Shown one piece after another: positions 49,137 through 61,619 of a DNA stretch of 64,000 nucleotides. The stretch is from assembly GCA_025716855.1 (NCBI GenBank), contig JAIXMQ010000048.1, positions 124,001 to 188,000 of the forward strand, in the 5' to 3' direction. Within the stretch, counting starts at the first letter, position 1. Every line of letters starts with the position of its first letter. This stretch comes from Pilaira anomala. Its lineage: Eukaryota > Mucoromycota > Mucoromycetes > Mucorales > Mucoraceae. Made by a program: the position numbers and the translations under genes. Below the pieces are notes generated by a model, which did not search any database, was not told the DNA's origin, and saw nothing but the letters and a program-made list of their open reading frames with translations.

Positions 49137-51046
49137 AGTTACCTATAACCATATTTAGATCAATTGTTCTCGACCTAAAGAGATGATTGCATTCCATTTG
49201 TCATTAAATAACTAACCATTCTAAACTAGTATGATCCTTTAGACTTTCAAAGTTTTTTATTGGTACGGTTTGTTATTACGTCCATCTCTCTGCTTATTTT
49301 TGCCTTTTTACCTTTGGACTGAAACCCAAGCTTGGGACTCCTTGTCGTCGAAATGAAAAAAAGTGGGGTATCTCTCTTCGGAGTTAGGCTATGAAAGCAG
49401 ATATTACTCATATATCTACATCTTGTATTTTTTACCCTAAAAGATTTTATTGTTCTTAATCCTTTATTATGTGCTTAACCAACATACTCCTTTTTTTTTC
49501 ATCATCACCCGTCTTTCTCCGTCATACTATATGCTATAAACAAGGCAATCTATCATGTAGCTAAAAAAATATTATCATCATTTAATTAAAATTTTATACA
49601 TGGTATAAAATAGTGCTTCAATATCGTTATCAATTTGTTCGATAAAGATCATATCTACTATTCTTACGTGGCTTCTTTGATTAATCGCCTCATTAATGTA
49701 TCAAAAAGCGTACACAATCTAGAGTAACCTATTAGGAGACATTAGAGAATGTACAACTCTGTACATACTAAATAATTACATTATAAATTATCATTCAGCA
49801 GCAGTGTACATAAAAATTTAACCGCGACCTGCTTCAACTTTTTCTTAACTTTTTCAAGTGTCCATAATGATAACAGGAAATATACTAGATATATTCTGTG
49901 TCCAGTGGTTATCTTGAATGATAACCCTTTATATAATGCACAATTCTATTGATTACAATTTCTATTAAAACATGATGTTTCACAACTATCCCATGTGTGA
50001 AATAAATCTTCTGGGTTTCTTTCTATTCTGCTATGATTCTATGATCCAACAAACATTCTTCAATAGTACGTATGTAGCTAAATGACGATATTAAACATGT
50101 ATTTAGAAATAATTCACCTTGAAAAAATAGGTTTTTACACTCGAACCAAACACAGTAGTTTCGTTCGATATATCTATCACATTGGACAACTGCTGTATCA
50201 CGAGGCAAAAAGCAATATAATCTAGCTTAGCAACAATATAATAACTACACTATATAGCCTTATTTGTACTAACAAAGACATATATATATATATATATATA
50301 TATATGCAGAAAGTGGTAAAAATGGGATGCTATATATGAATTACTATCATTGAGAATAAAACTTTTACAATAAACTAATATATGTAAGATATTTTTATCA
50401 CGATTCTTTAAGCGGACAATGGCCTTTATGTTCTGTCATACATAGAAGAGGACAATAAGATCAACATACACATTTGGCCTTCCTGGTACATATTAGTCGT
50501 AGGGTTATCTCAATAAAATAAAAAACTGCGTCGTTGAAAAAACAAAGCGCGCCGCTTCAAAAATGATTTTGCCAGGCATAATTTTACCTATTCAATCTGC
50601 ATAAAAAGAAACACACCTTGTCTTTTTTTTTGGTACATGATGATGGTTCGATATAGCAATTGAGTGGGGCCCATTTTTTTGAGCTATTTTTAAACTTTTA
50701 GTTTGCATGAAAAGCTTTGTATTTTATTTTCGTTGCTTAATCCAATTATTTTCAATGTTGGTTTGTGTATGTACATATTCATTCAAATAAAGATATGACA
50801 GGAAATTATCTGGAATATGAAGCATTTTCCGTTCAATTTTTGATACGAATTATCTACCAACGTTATGCACAATTACAAACCAATCATACACCCTTCATTA
50901 TATGACATTAAGTCCAATTACTATGTTTATCTATGTTATTACTATCAAATTTTTGTATCGTTTTATTTGATTTAGTGATAACAGAAATGTATTCTTTATT
51001 TTACAAGTTACGATGAATGAAAAGTTTTTTCTTTTCACTTGAAGAA
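48967..51046. other. Intergenic, no gene seen
   Basis: 2.1 kb, AT-rich, with a run of about 36 T (49101-49135) and a TA repeat (50280-50306). A 61-codon open frame at 50023-50208 (-) has balanced composition but no recognisable content or neighbours. Confidence 0.5.
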
Positions 51047-52528
51047 CTACCAGTTTTTAAAGCTATTAATGATACGTTCTGTTGCTAGAGTATTTCTATC
51101 TTTAGAAGATAACAAATACTGCAAATCAGCAACCACAGCAGGAGTAATATTAGCTCGGGATTCTCCGTCAATCTGCATTGCGTGTGTACTATCCTTCAAT
51201 TTATGACTACGATCTGCTTCTTCGGCTATAATACTTGCTCTGTCGATAATGGTTTTGGGAATACCTGCCATGGCAGCAACATTCATACCGAAAGATTTTT
51301 CACAAATACCAGCGGTTAGCTTGTACAAGAATGTTACATTTCGTTCATCTTCGTCCATAATATATCCCCTAAGTATACATGTTACATTAGTTAAACTATA
51401 AACGTAATTATAGACTATCTTACTTTCATGGAGACAAACTTACATATGCATATTATTAATTTCTGGGTTCCTTTCAAATTCCTTACATAAAGTTTGATAA
51501 TGTGTAGCAAACATACCCAAACAACCAAGGTGGGTTGATAAATAATGTAATACAGCATAGGCAATAGAATAACCATCAAAGGTAGAAGTACCTCTTCCAA
51601 GCTCATCAAGAATGACCAAAGATTTTGTAGTAGCCTCACTCAAAATCTTAGAAGTCTCGGCTAATTCTACCATAAAAGTCGATTGTCCTCCCATGATATT
51701 ATCATTTGCGCCGATTCTGGTATAAATACGATCACATGCAGTGAGTTTACAGGATCTTGCGGGTACGTAACCTCCCAACTGAGCCATAATGACTGCAACA
51801 CATGTTTGTCTTAATAAGGTAGATTTACCACCCATGTTGGGACCCGTTAAAACGATTAGGCTTGAATCGTTGCCACCTAGGCCGACATCATTTGGAATAA
51901 AATCAGTAGCAACACTAATATTGTAAGTCTGGTTAGAGGAGCCGTGAGACAAAAAATGTTGCTTAATTTAGTCTTACCCTGGTACAACACAAGGATGTCT
52001 CAATTCTTCAAATTCAATGACACTTCTCTCCTGTTCAATAAATGTAGGGCGACAAGCAGGTTCTAATTTAATGCAATAAATATACAGAGTTCTAGTCTAT
52101 TTAGTAATTTATCTTACCTCCCATTTGAACAGAGCCTTTTGCTAAGCCCATTAATGCATCTAACTCTGCTATATTTTGTACCGCAGCCAACCACAAAGCA
52201 TAGGATTCGTCAAATTTGGCGTATACGAGTGTTGCAAACTTCTTCACAAATGCATTTTTGGTTTCTTTTAATTCCTTGTATTCAGATACAAGAGATTTAA
52301 CGGTATTATCATAATAGCGGTTGAAGACCTAAATAGAATTGAATAAGAGAATGATATTTAAACAAACTCTTTTCGATGTATACTTTACAGTTGTATTTGA
52401 CATCTTTGTCCAGTTATCCGGTACTTTAACTGCTTTAGGCACTTCAAGTTGATAAATATCTTTGTTGATATCTTTATATGAAATTCTTGAGTTTCTATCA
52501 GTAAGAAAAATGAGTTAGCTCTAGAACA

Positions 52529-52559
<31 letters not shown>

Positions 52560-55169
52560 TTAGGTATTACTTCAATTGTTTTTGAACCACCTTCAAATGC
52601 TCATCAAATTGTCTTTCAACATCTTCAATTTTTTGGTTTAAAAAATCCCACTCTTCATTTGCACCTGCAATAGGAATCATGGATTTTGCTTTTTGATCTA
52701 TAAATAAATAGGGTTTAAAACTTGGATTTCGAGCAGCGTTAGGTTTACTTACAGTCAACATCAACTTCCGCTGTAATAAACGAATTTCTCAACTCATCCA
52801 ATTTTTCTTCAATATGAGGAAATTTATTTATCAGAAGGCCCAATAATTTTGACTTATACTCTGGTCGATTCGCTGTCATGATACGAACAATATCACAAGT
52901 AGTTTGAAATCCCTTAAGTGTCATAAAGAATTCCTTTACTTGCATACGGCCACTATGAATTCGAGAAATTAAACGTTCTAAATCAGGTAGAGACGCAAGC
53001 AATTTTGCAACTTCTGTATGTAAATCCACAAGTCGAATCAAATCTTCAATTGCATCTAATCGGTTGTTGATATCTTCAGTTCTACGTAAAGGATGACATA
53101 ACCAACGCTTGAACAATCTTTTTCCAAATGGCGTAATACTATTTGCAAGCAATTTAAATACGGTACCCTCTGTACTGCCATCATGTGAGTTTTGGAAGAT
53201 TTCGAGATTAATTAAAGTTTGACCGTCAAGAACGAGGGATGTAGCGTTACGAATAGGATCATACACCATAATATTTTTTGCGGATAGTAATTCTCTATCT
53301 AATTTAAGCTATAATTTAGGTTAATAAATCTACAGTAATAGATATATATGTATATAAACTTACAGAGCGAAGGTACCAAATTAAGCCACCAAATGAAGAC
53401 ATCAATAGAGGATCTTTACGTGCTTCATTCATAGCATGAGAAAGAGATTCCCTATCATTCTCTTCAGCTTCAGACCAATATTCGTTACATGCCAGTTCAT
53501 CTTGAGTCACTCTACTATCCCAGAATTCAGCATCAGGTATCAACATATTCCAAAGTGGATTATCCAATAGTGATTTCAATAAACGAGTTGTAGTTTTGGA
53601 CAAACGGCCCTTTTCGGTAACTAATTCTCTGGGTTTAATTTGCATAATTAAAGTTTCAAATTTTGTACGATTTACATCATCTTGGAAATGAACCAGGTTA
53701 AATTCTGCAGTCGCTGTATCAACAAAGCAAATACCAAATGTAGGAGGCTTAGATTCGTCACCACAATGTTCTTTAATGGACATACAATAAGTACTTAAAT
53801 CGTTTGTAAGTAATCCAGAGTCGACCAAGGTACCAGCAGTCAAGACCGAAGTCAATTCTCGACGAATGATCTTATCCGCTTTACTAGTTTTAGAATCTCC
53901 TTTTTCACGCATAGATTTACCAAGTGCAGTTTCCATTTGATCTACTTTAGCTACTTTATGCCCTTTAGCAATAAACTGAGCCGTCCAATAATCAAATGAC
54001 ATTTCAGGAACACCAACCATGCGCATATTTACTCTATCTGTCATCTTCAAATCAAAGTCCTTATGTCCAATATCGGCATCTTTTTCATATAATTCATAAA
54101 ATTTACCCTTCTTAAAAAAAACAATCTATAACAACTAATTAGTTTTTAGATATATTATTAATGTTTAATTGACTTACAGTATCCCAAAACTTATGCTTCA
54201 CTTCCCAATATTGTTTTTCAAAAGGTGTAAATTTGTTCCAAGCACTTTTTGGAATAAAAAGTGTTCGAGGATCATAATTAGGTGAGTCAATAGGGTTTCC
54301 TTCAAGATCCTTTTGATCCTGAAGCCATTGATATCTGTCATCATTCTTTTCTTTGAATTTTTGATTTCGATCCTATTTCCCTTTTTTTTAGTTTCCTTTT
54401 CTTTTTTCAAAGAGTTTATATATTATTAATTCCTTACCTGTCTCTTTTCTTCTTTAGATGATAATTGATTCATTCTAGCTAAAAGGCTATTAGAAGGCTT
54501 TTCATATTTGCCACTAAATGAGCTTGCATTAGAAGCAGGTGTTTTAACTGAAATATTCTAAATTACGATGCACTTAGTATTTGCATATATATTGATCAAT
54601 CTATCTAATATATCATACTTTAAACTTTTCTGTCAAAGGAGTGAGAGGCATTTTTTTGGTCTCAACATCCATCATAAGGTCTTCTAAACCAGTATCATCG
54701 AATAAATCATCATATTCTTCCTCATCCTTATCTACTCCTGAAGGTTTAAATTCTTCATCAGTATCACTACCACTGGTACGTCTGACTAACTTTCTTTTTT
54801 TGGTCGCAGCAAAAGGATTCTTCGAAGGTGGAGGTTGTTCTGATTCGCTATCTGATTCTTTATAAGTAACTCTCTTTTTACGTCGACCCTATTATTACAT
54901 AAAAAAATATAAATGAACTACTTTCATTTTTTTTAAGAGGTACATATACATACCAAAGCAGGTGCAATAACTTCTTCGTCACTTGATTGATCAATTTCCA
55001 TGTCAATGGGTTTAAGGTCTACTTCAGTAACAGCTAAACTTTCAGTTGTAGTGGTATCTATTTTGTTAACTAAAGCTGGCTCCTCCGTTTTTTTAATAGC
55101 TGGTTTTCCAAAGAAAGAAAATAAAGAGCTTTGCTTTTGAGCATTTACTTGCTTTTTAGGTGGTGCCAT
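51047..55169 (-). CDS. MSH6: DNA mismatch-repair protein Msh6
   Basis: Twelve exons (51047..51368, 51444..51914, 51978..52062, 52118..52328, 52389..52494, 52571..52697, 52753..53308, 53364..54125, 54178..54372, 54438..54557, 54619..54888, 54954..55169) give 1146 aa. Msh6 pairs with Msh2 as MutS-alpha, which binds base mismatches in the nucleus. A PCNA-interacting box QSSLFSFF sits at residues 13-20. A disordered acidic/basic linker follows; no PWWP domain. The mismatch-binding motif GKFYELYE supplies the intercalating Phe and Glu. The ATPase has [20 protein letters not shown] segment around [23 protein letters not shown] and ATHY. The C-terminal helix-turn-helix ([14 protein letters not shown]) is intact. 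Intron 7 contains a run of about 29 T on the coding strand. The gene is divergent from the H3-tail-like gene. Confidence 0.97.
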
Positions 55170-56127
55170 ATTTTGTTATTTTGACAACTTTGAGAGGATC
55201 GCGTACATAAAAAAAACTGTTTTTTAGATATGATTGCGCGCGGGACAGCGTGACTGCATTTGACACTTCAGAACGCTTCAATATGTTGGCTGAAGGAATA
55301 ATCTATCGGCTCAAATCTTATGAACTCCATTTTACAATTCCAGTTTACACCTTTCACGCATGATTTTTATTTTTAAAAATTGGATATTTTACTGTGAATG
55401 AGATCGGAAATATACATGCTGTATTCTTTCAACCTTAAAATTTGAGTAATTGCTGCAAAAATGTTACTTGAAGGATCCATTCGTTACGCCATCATCAGCT
55501 GTCAATGTACCTGCTAAGTATGTACAAACGGAAATCGAATAATAAAAATGTTGTCACGTAATACGTATATGCTCTACCAAAGAGGTACGTTACGTATTGA
55601 GATCTTGTTTTAACAGCAATAACAATTGACTGAAACAGAAATTACCTGCCTGAAGATATTTTTTTACTATCCAGTATCCTCCTTCAGACAACGTATCAGA
55701 AACTAAGAATTGCTTTGATTTTCATGATCTCGTACCACTGTGTACAAAATTTATTATTCAGAGTTATTAAATTTTAAATACAATAGATTAATCATTGGTA
55801 ATATTACCAATCACGACATAAAACTGTATTAAGTTATGAGAATTTATGTATATGTGCATACATGAAAATATTATAATTATGATGATACATAGTACGTATG
55901 AGAAAAATAAAATCAGTAATAACGAACTATGGTTTACATGAGATAAAGTATGGGCCCGGCTACGATAAGCTAAATCCTTTAAGGGAGATCGTTAAAAAAT
56001 TAAATGATGCATTGTTCCAAACATTAACAAAGTTCGCCTGTAGATATTTGCTGGTAATTTATCTTAAAAATCGATGTTGTACAATAATTATTTTTTTCTT
56101 TTGTGCTTCTTCTACATATAACTTCCT
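55170..56127. promoter_or_regulatory. Divergent intergenic region, Msh6 / H3-tail-like gene
   Basis: 958 bp between start codons facing away from each other. A GC-rich patch GATTGCGCGCGGGAC lies near 55229-55243, close to the Msh6 start; it is unusual for this AT-rich window and could be a cell-cycle box, but it does not match the canonical ACGCGT core. No gene inside. Confidence 0.4.
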
Positions 56128-56847
56128 ATGGCAAGAACAAAACCTACGGCTAGAAGAGCGGTTGGTTTTCGCACACCATCGCCAGAAACTCCTAATAAGG
56201 TACCAGCTATTTCTATAGAAACACTCGCTCCTATTCCCAGACCAACACATACCTCCCCATCTCCACCTTCACCACAAAAACGATCCATTCGCGCTGCATC
56301 AGTAGCTATCGTTAAAAGAGAACAAGAAATCAAACGTCTAAATGATGATATGTCACCTGTTTCTTCACCTATTCCAACTAAAGAAAAAAAACCTACATCA
56401 AAAAAGAAGAGAAAGTTAAATACGAAAAAAGTTGTCATGGTACCTAATTCAACATCATCTACTGACGATTTGGGCTTGGAAGACACACCTGTAGATAGCT
56501 ATGCCAAATATTTAAACCCAAAAGAGGGTCATGTTGCGCCTATTGTGATTAATGTCAAGAAACGCAAAATTATAAAACGAGATATTGAAAAAAATGGTCC
56601 ATCAGCAACGATAACCTCGACAAATGATCAAGTTCAACCTCTTGATTTTAGTCACCATTCTATCATACCAAACGCAAGTTACATAGCACATATTTCATCA
56701 AAGCAAAAATCATCTACCACAAATACTTCAAATGAAGACTTAGAAGAAAATAATGAAGAATTCGTGCGAAATGAGTCAGAAGATGAATTTTTTGATGCAT
56801 TATCAGAGTTCGAGGATGGTCATGAAGCAATGCAGGATGTAATATGA
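56128..56847 (+). CDS. Basic/acidic nuclear-type protein with histone H3-like N-terminus
   Basis: Single exon, 239 aa, no recognisable domain. After the initiator Met the chain begins ARTKPTARRAVGFR. Histone H3 begins ARTKQTARKSTGG, so residues 1-8 of the mature tail differ at one position only; Lys4 is kept, Lys9 is Arg. The rest is disordered in character. It runs Pro/Ser-rich (RTPSPETP, PTHTSPSPPSPQKR), then two Lys-rich patches that look like nuclear signals (KEKKPTSKKKRKLNTKK, VKKRKIIKRDIEK), then a Ser/Thr-rich segment, then an acidic C-terminus (EDEFFDALSEFEDGHE). There is no histone fold here or in the 180 bp downstream. It may be an H3-tail mimic, a reader decoy, or a remnant of a variant H3. 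It is divergent from Msh6 and convergent with beta-tubulin. Confidence 0.75.
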   Translation: MARTKPTARRAVGFRTPSPETPNKVPAISIETLAPIPRPTHTSPSPPSPQKRSIRAASVAIVKREQEIKRLNDDMSPVSSPIPTKEKKPTSKKKRKLNTKKVVMVPNSTSSTDDLGLEDTPVDSYAKYLNPKEGHVAPIVINVKKRKIIKRDIEKNGPSATITSTNDQVQPLDFSHHSIIPNASYIAHISSKQKSSTTNTSNEDLEENNEEFVRNESEDEFFDALSEFEDGHEAMQDVI

Positions 56848-57035
56848 AAAAGTATGGCGTCAGTATAATCTTTCAAATAGTTAATCATTATATTATACAG
56901 AAATATAAAATAAAATGAGTAGATTTTATTTAAACGTAATCTCGATATATTTCCGTTGGTATGATAAGCCAAGTAGAGAAAATAAAGAAGTATTAAATAA
57001 ATATAATAAAATAAACAAAATATTATAAATTATAC

Positions 57036-58587
57036 TTATTCCTCATCATCTTCGAGTTCATAATCTTCTTCATAATCTTCTTCGTCTAATATCTCAGCAG
57101 AAGCTTCTTGATATTGTTGGTACTCAGAGACAAGATCGTTCATATTGGATTCAGCTTCAGTAAATTCCATTTCATCCATACCTTCACCTGTATACCAATG
57201 CATAAATGCTTTTCTTCTGAACATAGCCGTAAATTGGTCATTGACACGTTTGAATAATTCTTGAATAGCTGTACTGTTACCAATAAATGTACCAGACATT
57301 TTGAAACCAACAGGGGGGATATCACAAAGAGATGTCTTGACACTATTAGGGATCCATTCGACAAAATAAGAAGAATTCTTTTGTTGGACTGCCAACATTT
57401 GATTTTCAACTTCTTTGGTAGAAAGACGTCCACGGAAAATGGTAGCAACAGTCAAATAGCGGCCATGACGAGGATCTGAAGCTGCCATCATATTACGGGC
57501 ATCAAACATTTGAGCGGTTAATTCAGGTACACTTAAATTACGATATTGTTGAGAGCCAAACGCAGTAAGTGGAGCAAAACCAACCATAAAGAAATGAAGA
57601 CGGGGAAATGGGACCATGTTTACAAATGTCTTTCTCAAATCAGAATTTAATTGACCAGGGAAACGCAAACTGGTAGATACACCAGACATTACAGCTGATA
57701 CTAATTGATTTAAATCACCATAGCCTGGATTAGTTAGCTTGAGTGTTCTAAAGCAAATATCATAAAGAGCTTCATTATCAATACAAAATGTAGCGTCACA
57801 ATTTTCAACTAATTGATGTACAGTCAAGACAGCATTATAAGGTTCAACAACGGTATCAGATACTTTGGGAGAAGGTACAACGGAATAAGTACAAAGCATG
57901 CGATCAGGGTACTCTTCACGAATCTTTGAAAGTAAAAGAGAGCCCATACCTGAACCGGTTCCACCACCAAGTGAATGACAAAGCTGGAAGCCTTGTAAAC
58001 AGTCTGTATGTTCAGCCTCTTTGCGAATGATATCCAATACATTTTCAACTAATTCTGCGCCTTCAGTATAATAACCTTTAGCCCAAGAATTACCTGCGCC
58101 TGATTGACCAAATATAAAATTATCGGGACGATATAATTGACCGTAGGTACTACCACGAATAGCATCCATGGTAGCAGGTTCAAGATCAACTAATACGGCT
58201 CTAGATTTGATTTTTTCAGGATCAAAAAAGAACTTTTTTTTAAAAAAAAATTAGATCAAGTATGTTTACCTGGGCACGTATTTTCCTGTTGATCCCTCAT
58301 TATAATAAACATTAATACGCTCTAGCTGTAAATCATTATCACCGGCATAAGCACCAGTGGAATCAATACCGTGTTCTTGACTGATAGTTTCCCAGAACTT
58401 TTGACCAATCTATTTTTATTGTTATACATAGTATTAGATTTTTTTAACACTTGTGTTTGATTAATAATTTATGTTATGAAAAAGTACCTGATTGCCACAT
58501 TGACCTAAGTAAAGACGAAATGAGTAAGAAGAGATTTAGTATTTACATAAAGTGCTTACCAGCTTGAACGTGAATAATTTCTCTCAT
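57036..58587 (-). CDS. TUB2: Beta-tubulin
   Basis: Four exons (57036..58200, 58270..58409, 58488..58504, 58560..58587) give 449 aa. It forms the microtubule alpha/beta dimer with GTP. MREI, the translation-linked autoregulation tag, starts the chain; QCGNQ, GGGTGSG and the acidic tail [15 protein letters not shown] are intact. The second exon is just 17 nt. At residue 167 the codon is TAT (Tyr, usual Phe) and at 198 GCT (Ala, usual Glu), with Phe200 kept; numbering counted directly from this model. Those two sites line the benzimidazole pocket (see findings). The introns near the 5' end are at positions often seen in fungal beta-tubulin genes. Confidence 0.97.
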
Positions 58588-59179
58588 ATTTTGAAATAAG
58601 TTGTAAAAACTAAATAAAATAAAATAAAAAAGAAAGACTTTTTGGGAGAGTATTCTACTTTGTTCTTTTAGAGACACAAAAAAAAAGGAGATAAAACAAC
58701 TAATTAGCCAAAGTACCTTAGTTATGATAAACTCTACTTCCAAAAATGAAAGCATAAGCGGGTCGGAGGCCTAAACTTAATGCATCGCCGCCTTCTCCTT
58801 TTTAGAAGATCAAACGCTCCCAAAAGGCTCGATTCTAAATAAAATACTGCATTTACTTCATGAGTTTTTATACGTATATGCGAGTAAAATAACGTCATTA
58901 ACAGACTGTGGAAATGGTGCTTATATATGAATTATATATATGTCTGCTTGTATATCAGTATGAAAGACCGTTTATAAACGTATTTATTTACATACATACA
59001 CGTGCTCTGTTTACGGAGTTATATAAACTCCTTGGCCACTCATCTTAACATAATATGTATTAGATATATTGGGTCCTCGTAAAATAACAAACATATAAAC
59101 GGTATCCTAAAACTTGTTAAATAATGTCTTGACATGTTTATTTCATGATTGTAATTATATATGCTTGCTACATATTACC
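58588..59179. other. Beta-tubulin promoter region, no gene seen
   Basis: AT-rich DNA with no coding signal apart from shadows. Confidence 0.45.
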
Positions 59180-60010
59180 GAGAAACAAAAGTAATGCAAC
59201 CTTAATATGTACAAAGAGCTGGAAGAACCGGAAGCTGGTGGAATATAATTCTTGATAGGAAGTTTCTTTGATGGGGCCTTGTCAGTGTCGCTAGTGGGAT
59301 TATTTCTTTTGGGGGCTATTTTGAATAAATTGAGAGAAGATAGATAAATATTATTAAGAAATGTATTTACTGAATATAAATAATGAATATACACTAGTTA
59401 CGTAAGAGAAGGTTTAATTTATACTTGCTGTCGGCAATTTTTGGCTCTCCTTCATAGAGTTTTATTTCATTAATGCTAAAGGTAATGTTAAATACTGTAC
59501 ACAGTTAACAAATAATATATGAAAACCCTTACATTATTTAAATAATGATAAAAGCTTATATGATTTTGGATCTTTTATTTGTTTCTTCGGCCATTCTCGT
59601 GTCAATTAAATGGAGAATTCTGCGAGTATAGTACTTTTTGCTATGTCTGGTGCATTCACTACGATCCTTAAAAAATCAAAGGAAAGAATAATTTTCTCGC
59701 CTAGTCGTACTCTGTTATTTCTTTTACTATTATTGCTCAAAATGCTTTAGTACTTTGTCACTACATATACGACGATAGTGGAGAACTTACTTAAACATAA
59801 ATTGTTTCATTTCATCAAAAATAGTATTAATCATCAGTTCGATATTATGGGGTAAGCTACTTTCATATTATTTTCTTTTTTTTTGGCATTTGGCGACAAG
59901 AGTTTCAATGATGTCAGCGAGTAACATTCGGATGAATTATGCGTTGTCCTCTTTTTTTAGATAAATTGATACATGAAGATATCAATAACTTCTGTAAAGA
60001 TTCGTTAGTA
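59180..60010 (-). pseudogene. Eroded multi-exon coding sequence, part B (unrecognised)
   Basis: Reading the minus strand, coding-like pieces follow one another. They are LADIIETLVAKCQKK (about 59910), MINTIFDEMKQFMF with a good GTAAGT donor (near 59795-59840), IVVNAPDIAKSTILAEFS (about 59610-59670), and EWPKKQIKDPKSYKLLSLFK (about 59540-59600). After these come INEIKLYEGEPKIADS (59415-59475, with a GT donor) and APKRNNPTSDTDKAPSKKLP to IPPASGSSSSLYI (59210-59320). Stops and frame changes separate them, so no intact frame can be drawn. The pieces have balanced composition unlike the surrounding DNA, which argues for a once real gene. I do not recognise the family. Confidence 0.4.
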
Positions 60011-60033
60011 GTCTCTACAGTTTTACAAGTCAA

Positions 60034-60572
60034 TTAACCATCTAAGCCGGTGTTTAAAAAGTCGTTTTCACTATTTGGATTGACACCCTGTTCTTCTTCT
60101 TGCTCCTCTGGTTCATCATCTGCAGTCTCGTCATCATTAATCAAACAATTCAGAATCTTATTTTTAGCCTGCACTTTTCCTACTTCATGCTTGAGACTTA
60201 AAGTTATCTGAACAAGAATATGTACTAGAAGACTTGAGCTACGGCTAGTAAAATGTACTTACTTTTAATTCCGTAAGTTTGTAAATCAGTTCAAAGTTCT
60301 GAGAAGCTTTCTACGGGCTAAAAGTCGAAATTTAGGGAGATTTGCACCGAATGCTTCAGCCAGTATATACTTCTTATCTTTAATCCAGGTCTATCTGTAC
60401 GGAGCTTTTCATTATACAACTTTAAACGATGTTTTTATAGTTCTATTGCTTAGTTGATGTTGTCAATACCGACCGAGACGTCTTGAATAGTATTTGTATG
60501 CTTCGTAACAAACCCGTTGAACGTTGGCTTGCTGCGTTTCTTTAAAAACCCAATAATCAGCGTGTCAACCAT
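60034..60572 (-). pseudogene. Eroded gene, part A (unrecognised, coiled-coil)
   Basis: From an ATG at 60572 the minus strand reads MVDTLIIGFLKKRSKPTFNG then FVTKHTNTIQDVSVGIDNIN, a TAA, AIEL, a TAA, then KHRLKLYNEKLRTDR. Both stops sit where Gln (CAA to TAA) would continue the helix. After a frame change it reads KKYILAEAFGANLPKF, and then ASQNFELIYKLTELK up to a GTAAGT donor (60262). The last exon 60034..60207 is open: ITLSLKHEVGKVQAKNKILN, then LINDDETADDEPEEQEEEQG, ending at TAA. Two nonsense changes and at least one frame change make it a likely pseudogene. Extra introns cannot be excluded, but the stop-containing gaps are shorter than introns seen elsewhere here. Confidence 0.45.
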
Positions 60573-61570
60573 TGCTTCTTAGTTTGAGGGATGACGAAGA
60601 ATAGAAGAGGAAGAGAAAAAAACTTGGTGTCATTGATTTTTTTATAATGGGGAAAATTCGGAAAAGATACGAGTACCATATTTTTTTTTTCATAGACACT
60701 GCTATTGGGATTTATTAAACAATGAATAAAGCTGCTAGAGTTTTGATATGACTAACCACTGACATGTTTTATGCAGGTTTCAAAATTATTTGTTTCTTGA
60801 AACAAGTTCTTGTCTGAATAAAGTCGTATGTAATTAAAGAAGAAACTAAGAGGGTAAAAGCGAATAAGATTCATTAGAGAAAAAAAAAAGAAAAGAGAAA
60901 AAAAGAAAAAAAGAAAAAAGAGTGATTTATAAAGAAACTAAAAAAAAAACTTGGTTTTACGGCGTGTAAAAAAAATGTGGTGCACAAAAAAATATGGTGC
61001 GCGTATCTTTTCCCTATGTTTAACTATATCGAAATTGAAGTCTTGTATGAACAATACGAGATTATTAATGAGGTATGTATGATTACTAATAAAACATATT
61101 TTTATTAGATTCAGACTCTTTAACTCAAGTTAGCTATTAATCGCAAGGTTATAGGTAAAACTATAAATTTACTACATTTATGCATTTGAATTAATCAAAA
61201 GATATAAACTAAGAGATATTTGTTAACTGCACTTGATGAAACTAAGTAAATTTGGCTTGTTTTACCCTACATTCAAATTATTAGTTAGGTAGCCCAGTGT
61301 TGACCCTGAATAATTTTAGAAAATGAATACGAATTATAAGTCGATGTCTATAAACATTCAAAACCTTTTGGAGAAGAGAAACCATGCTTGATGATAAGGT
61401 GATAATATTAATGATTCTGATTAATAATTAGTTCATCTGTAACAAAAGTAATTTAAACTAACTAAAATCCTTTATGGATGACTGAATTAAAGTTGTTGGA
61501 TAAATCATATTTTGACAAAAGTTTTTATTATTATTATACGATTTTCATGGGAAATAGAAATGATCAAACG

Positions 61571-61619
<49 letters not shown>

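Noticed and set aside
56112..56486. 124-codon minus-strand frame
   Set aside because: Antisense shadow of the H3-tail-like gene and hydrophobic only because of the complementary composition.
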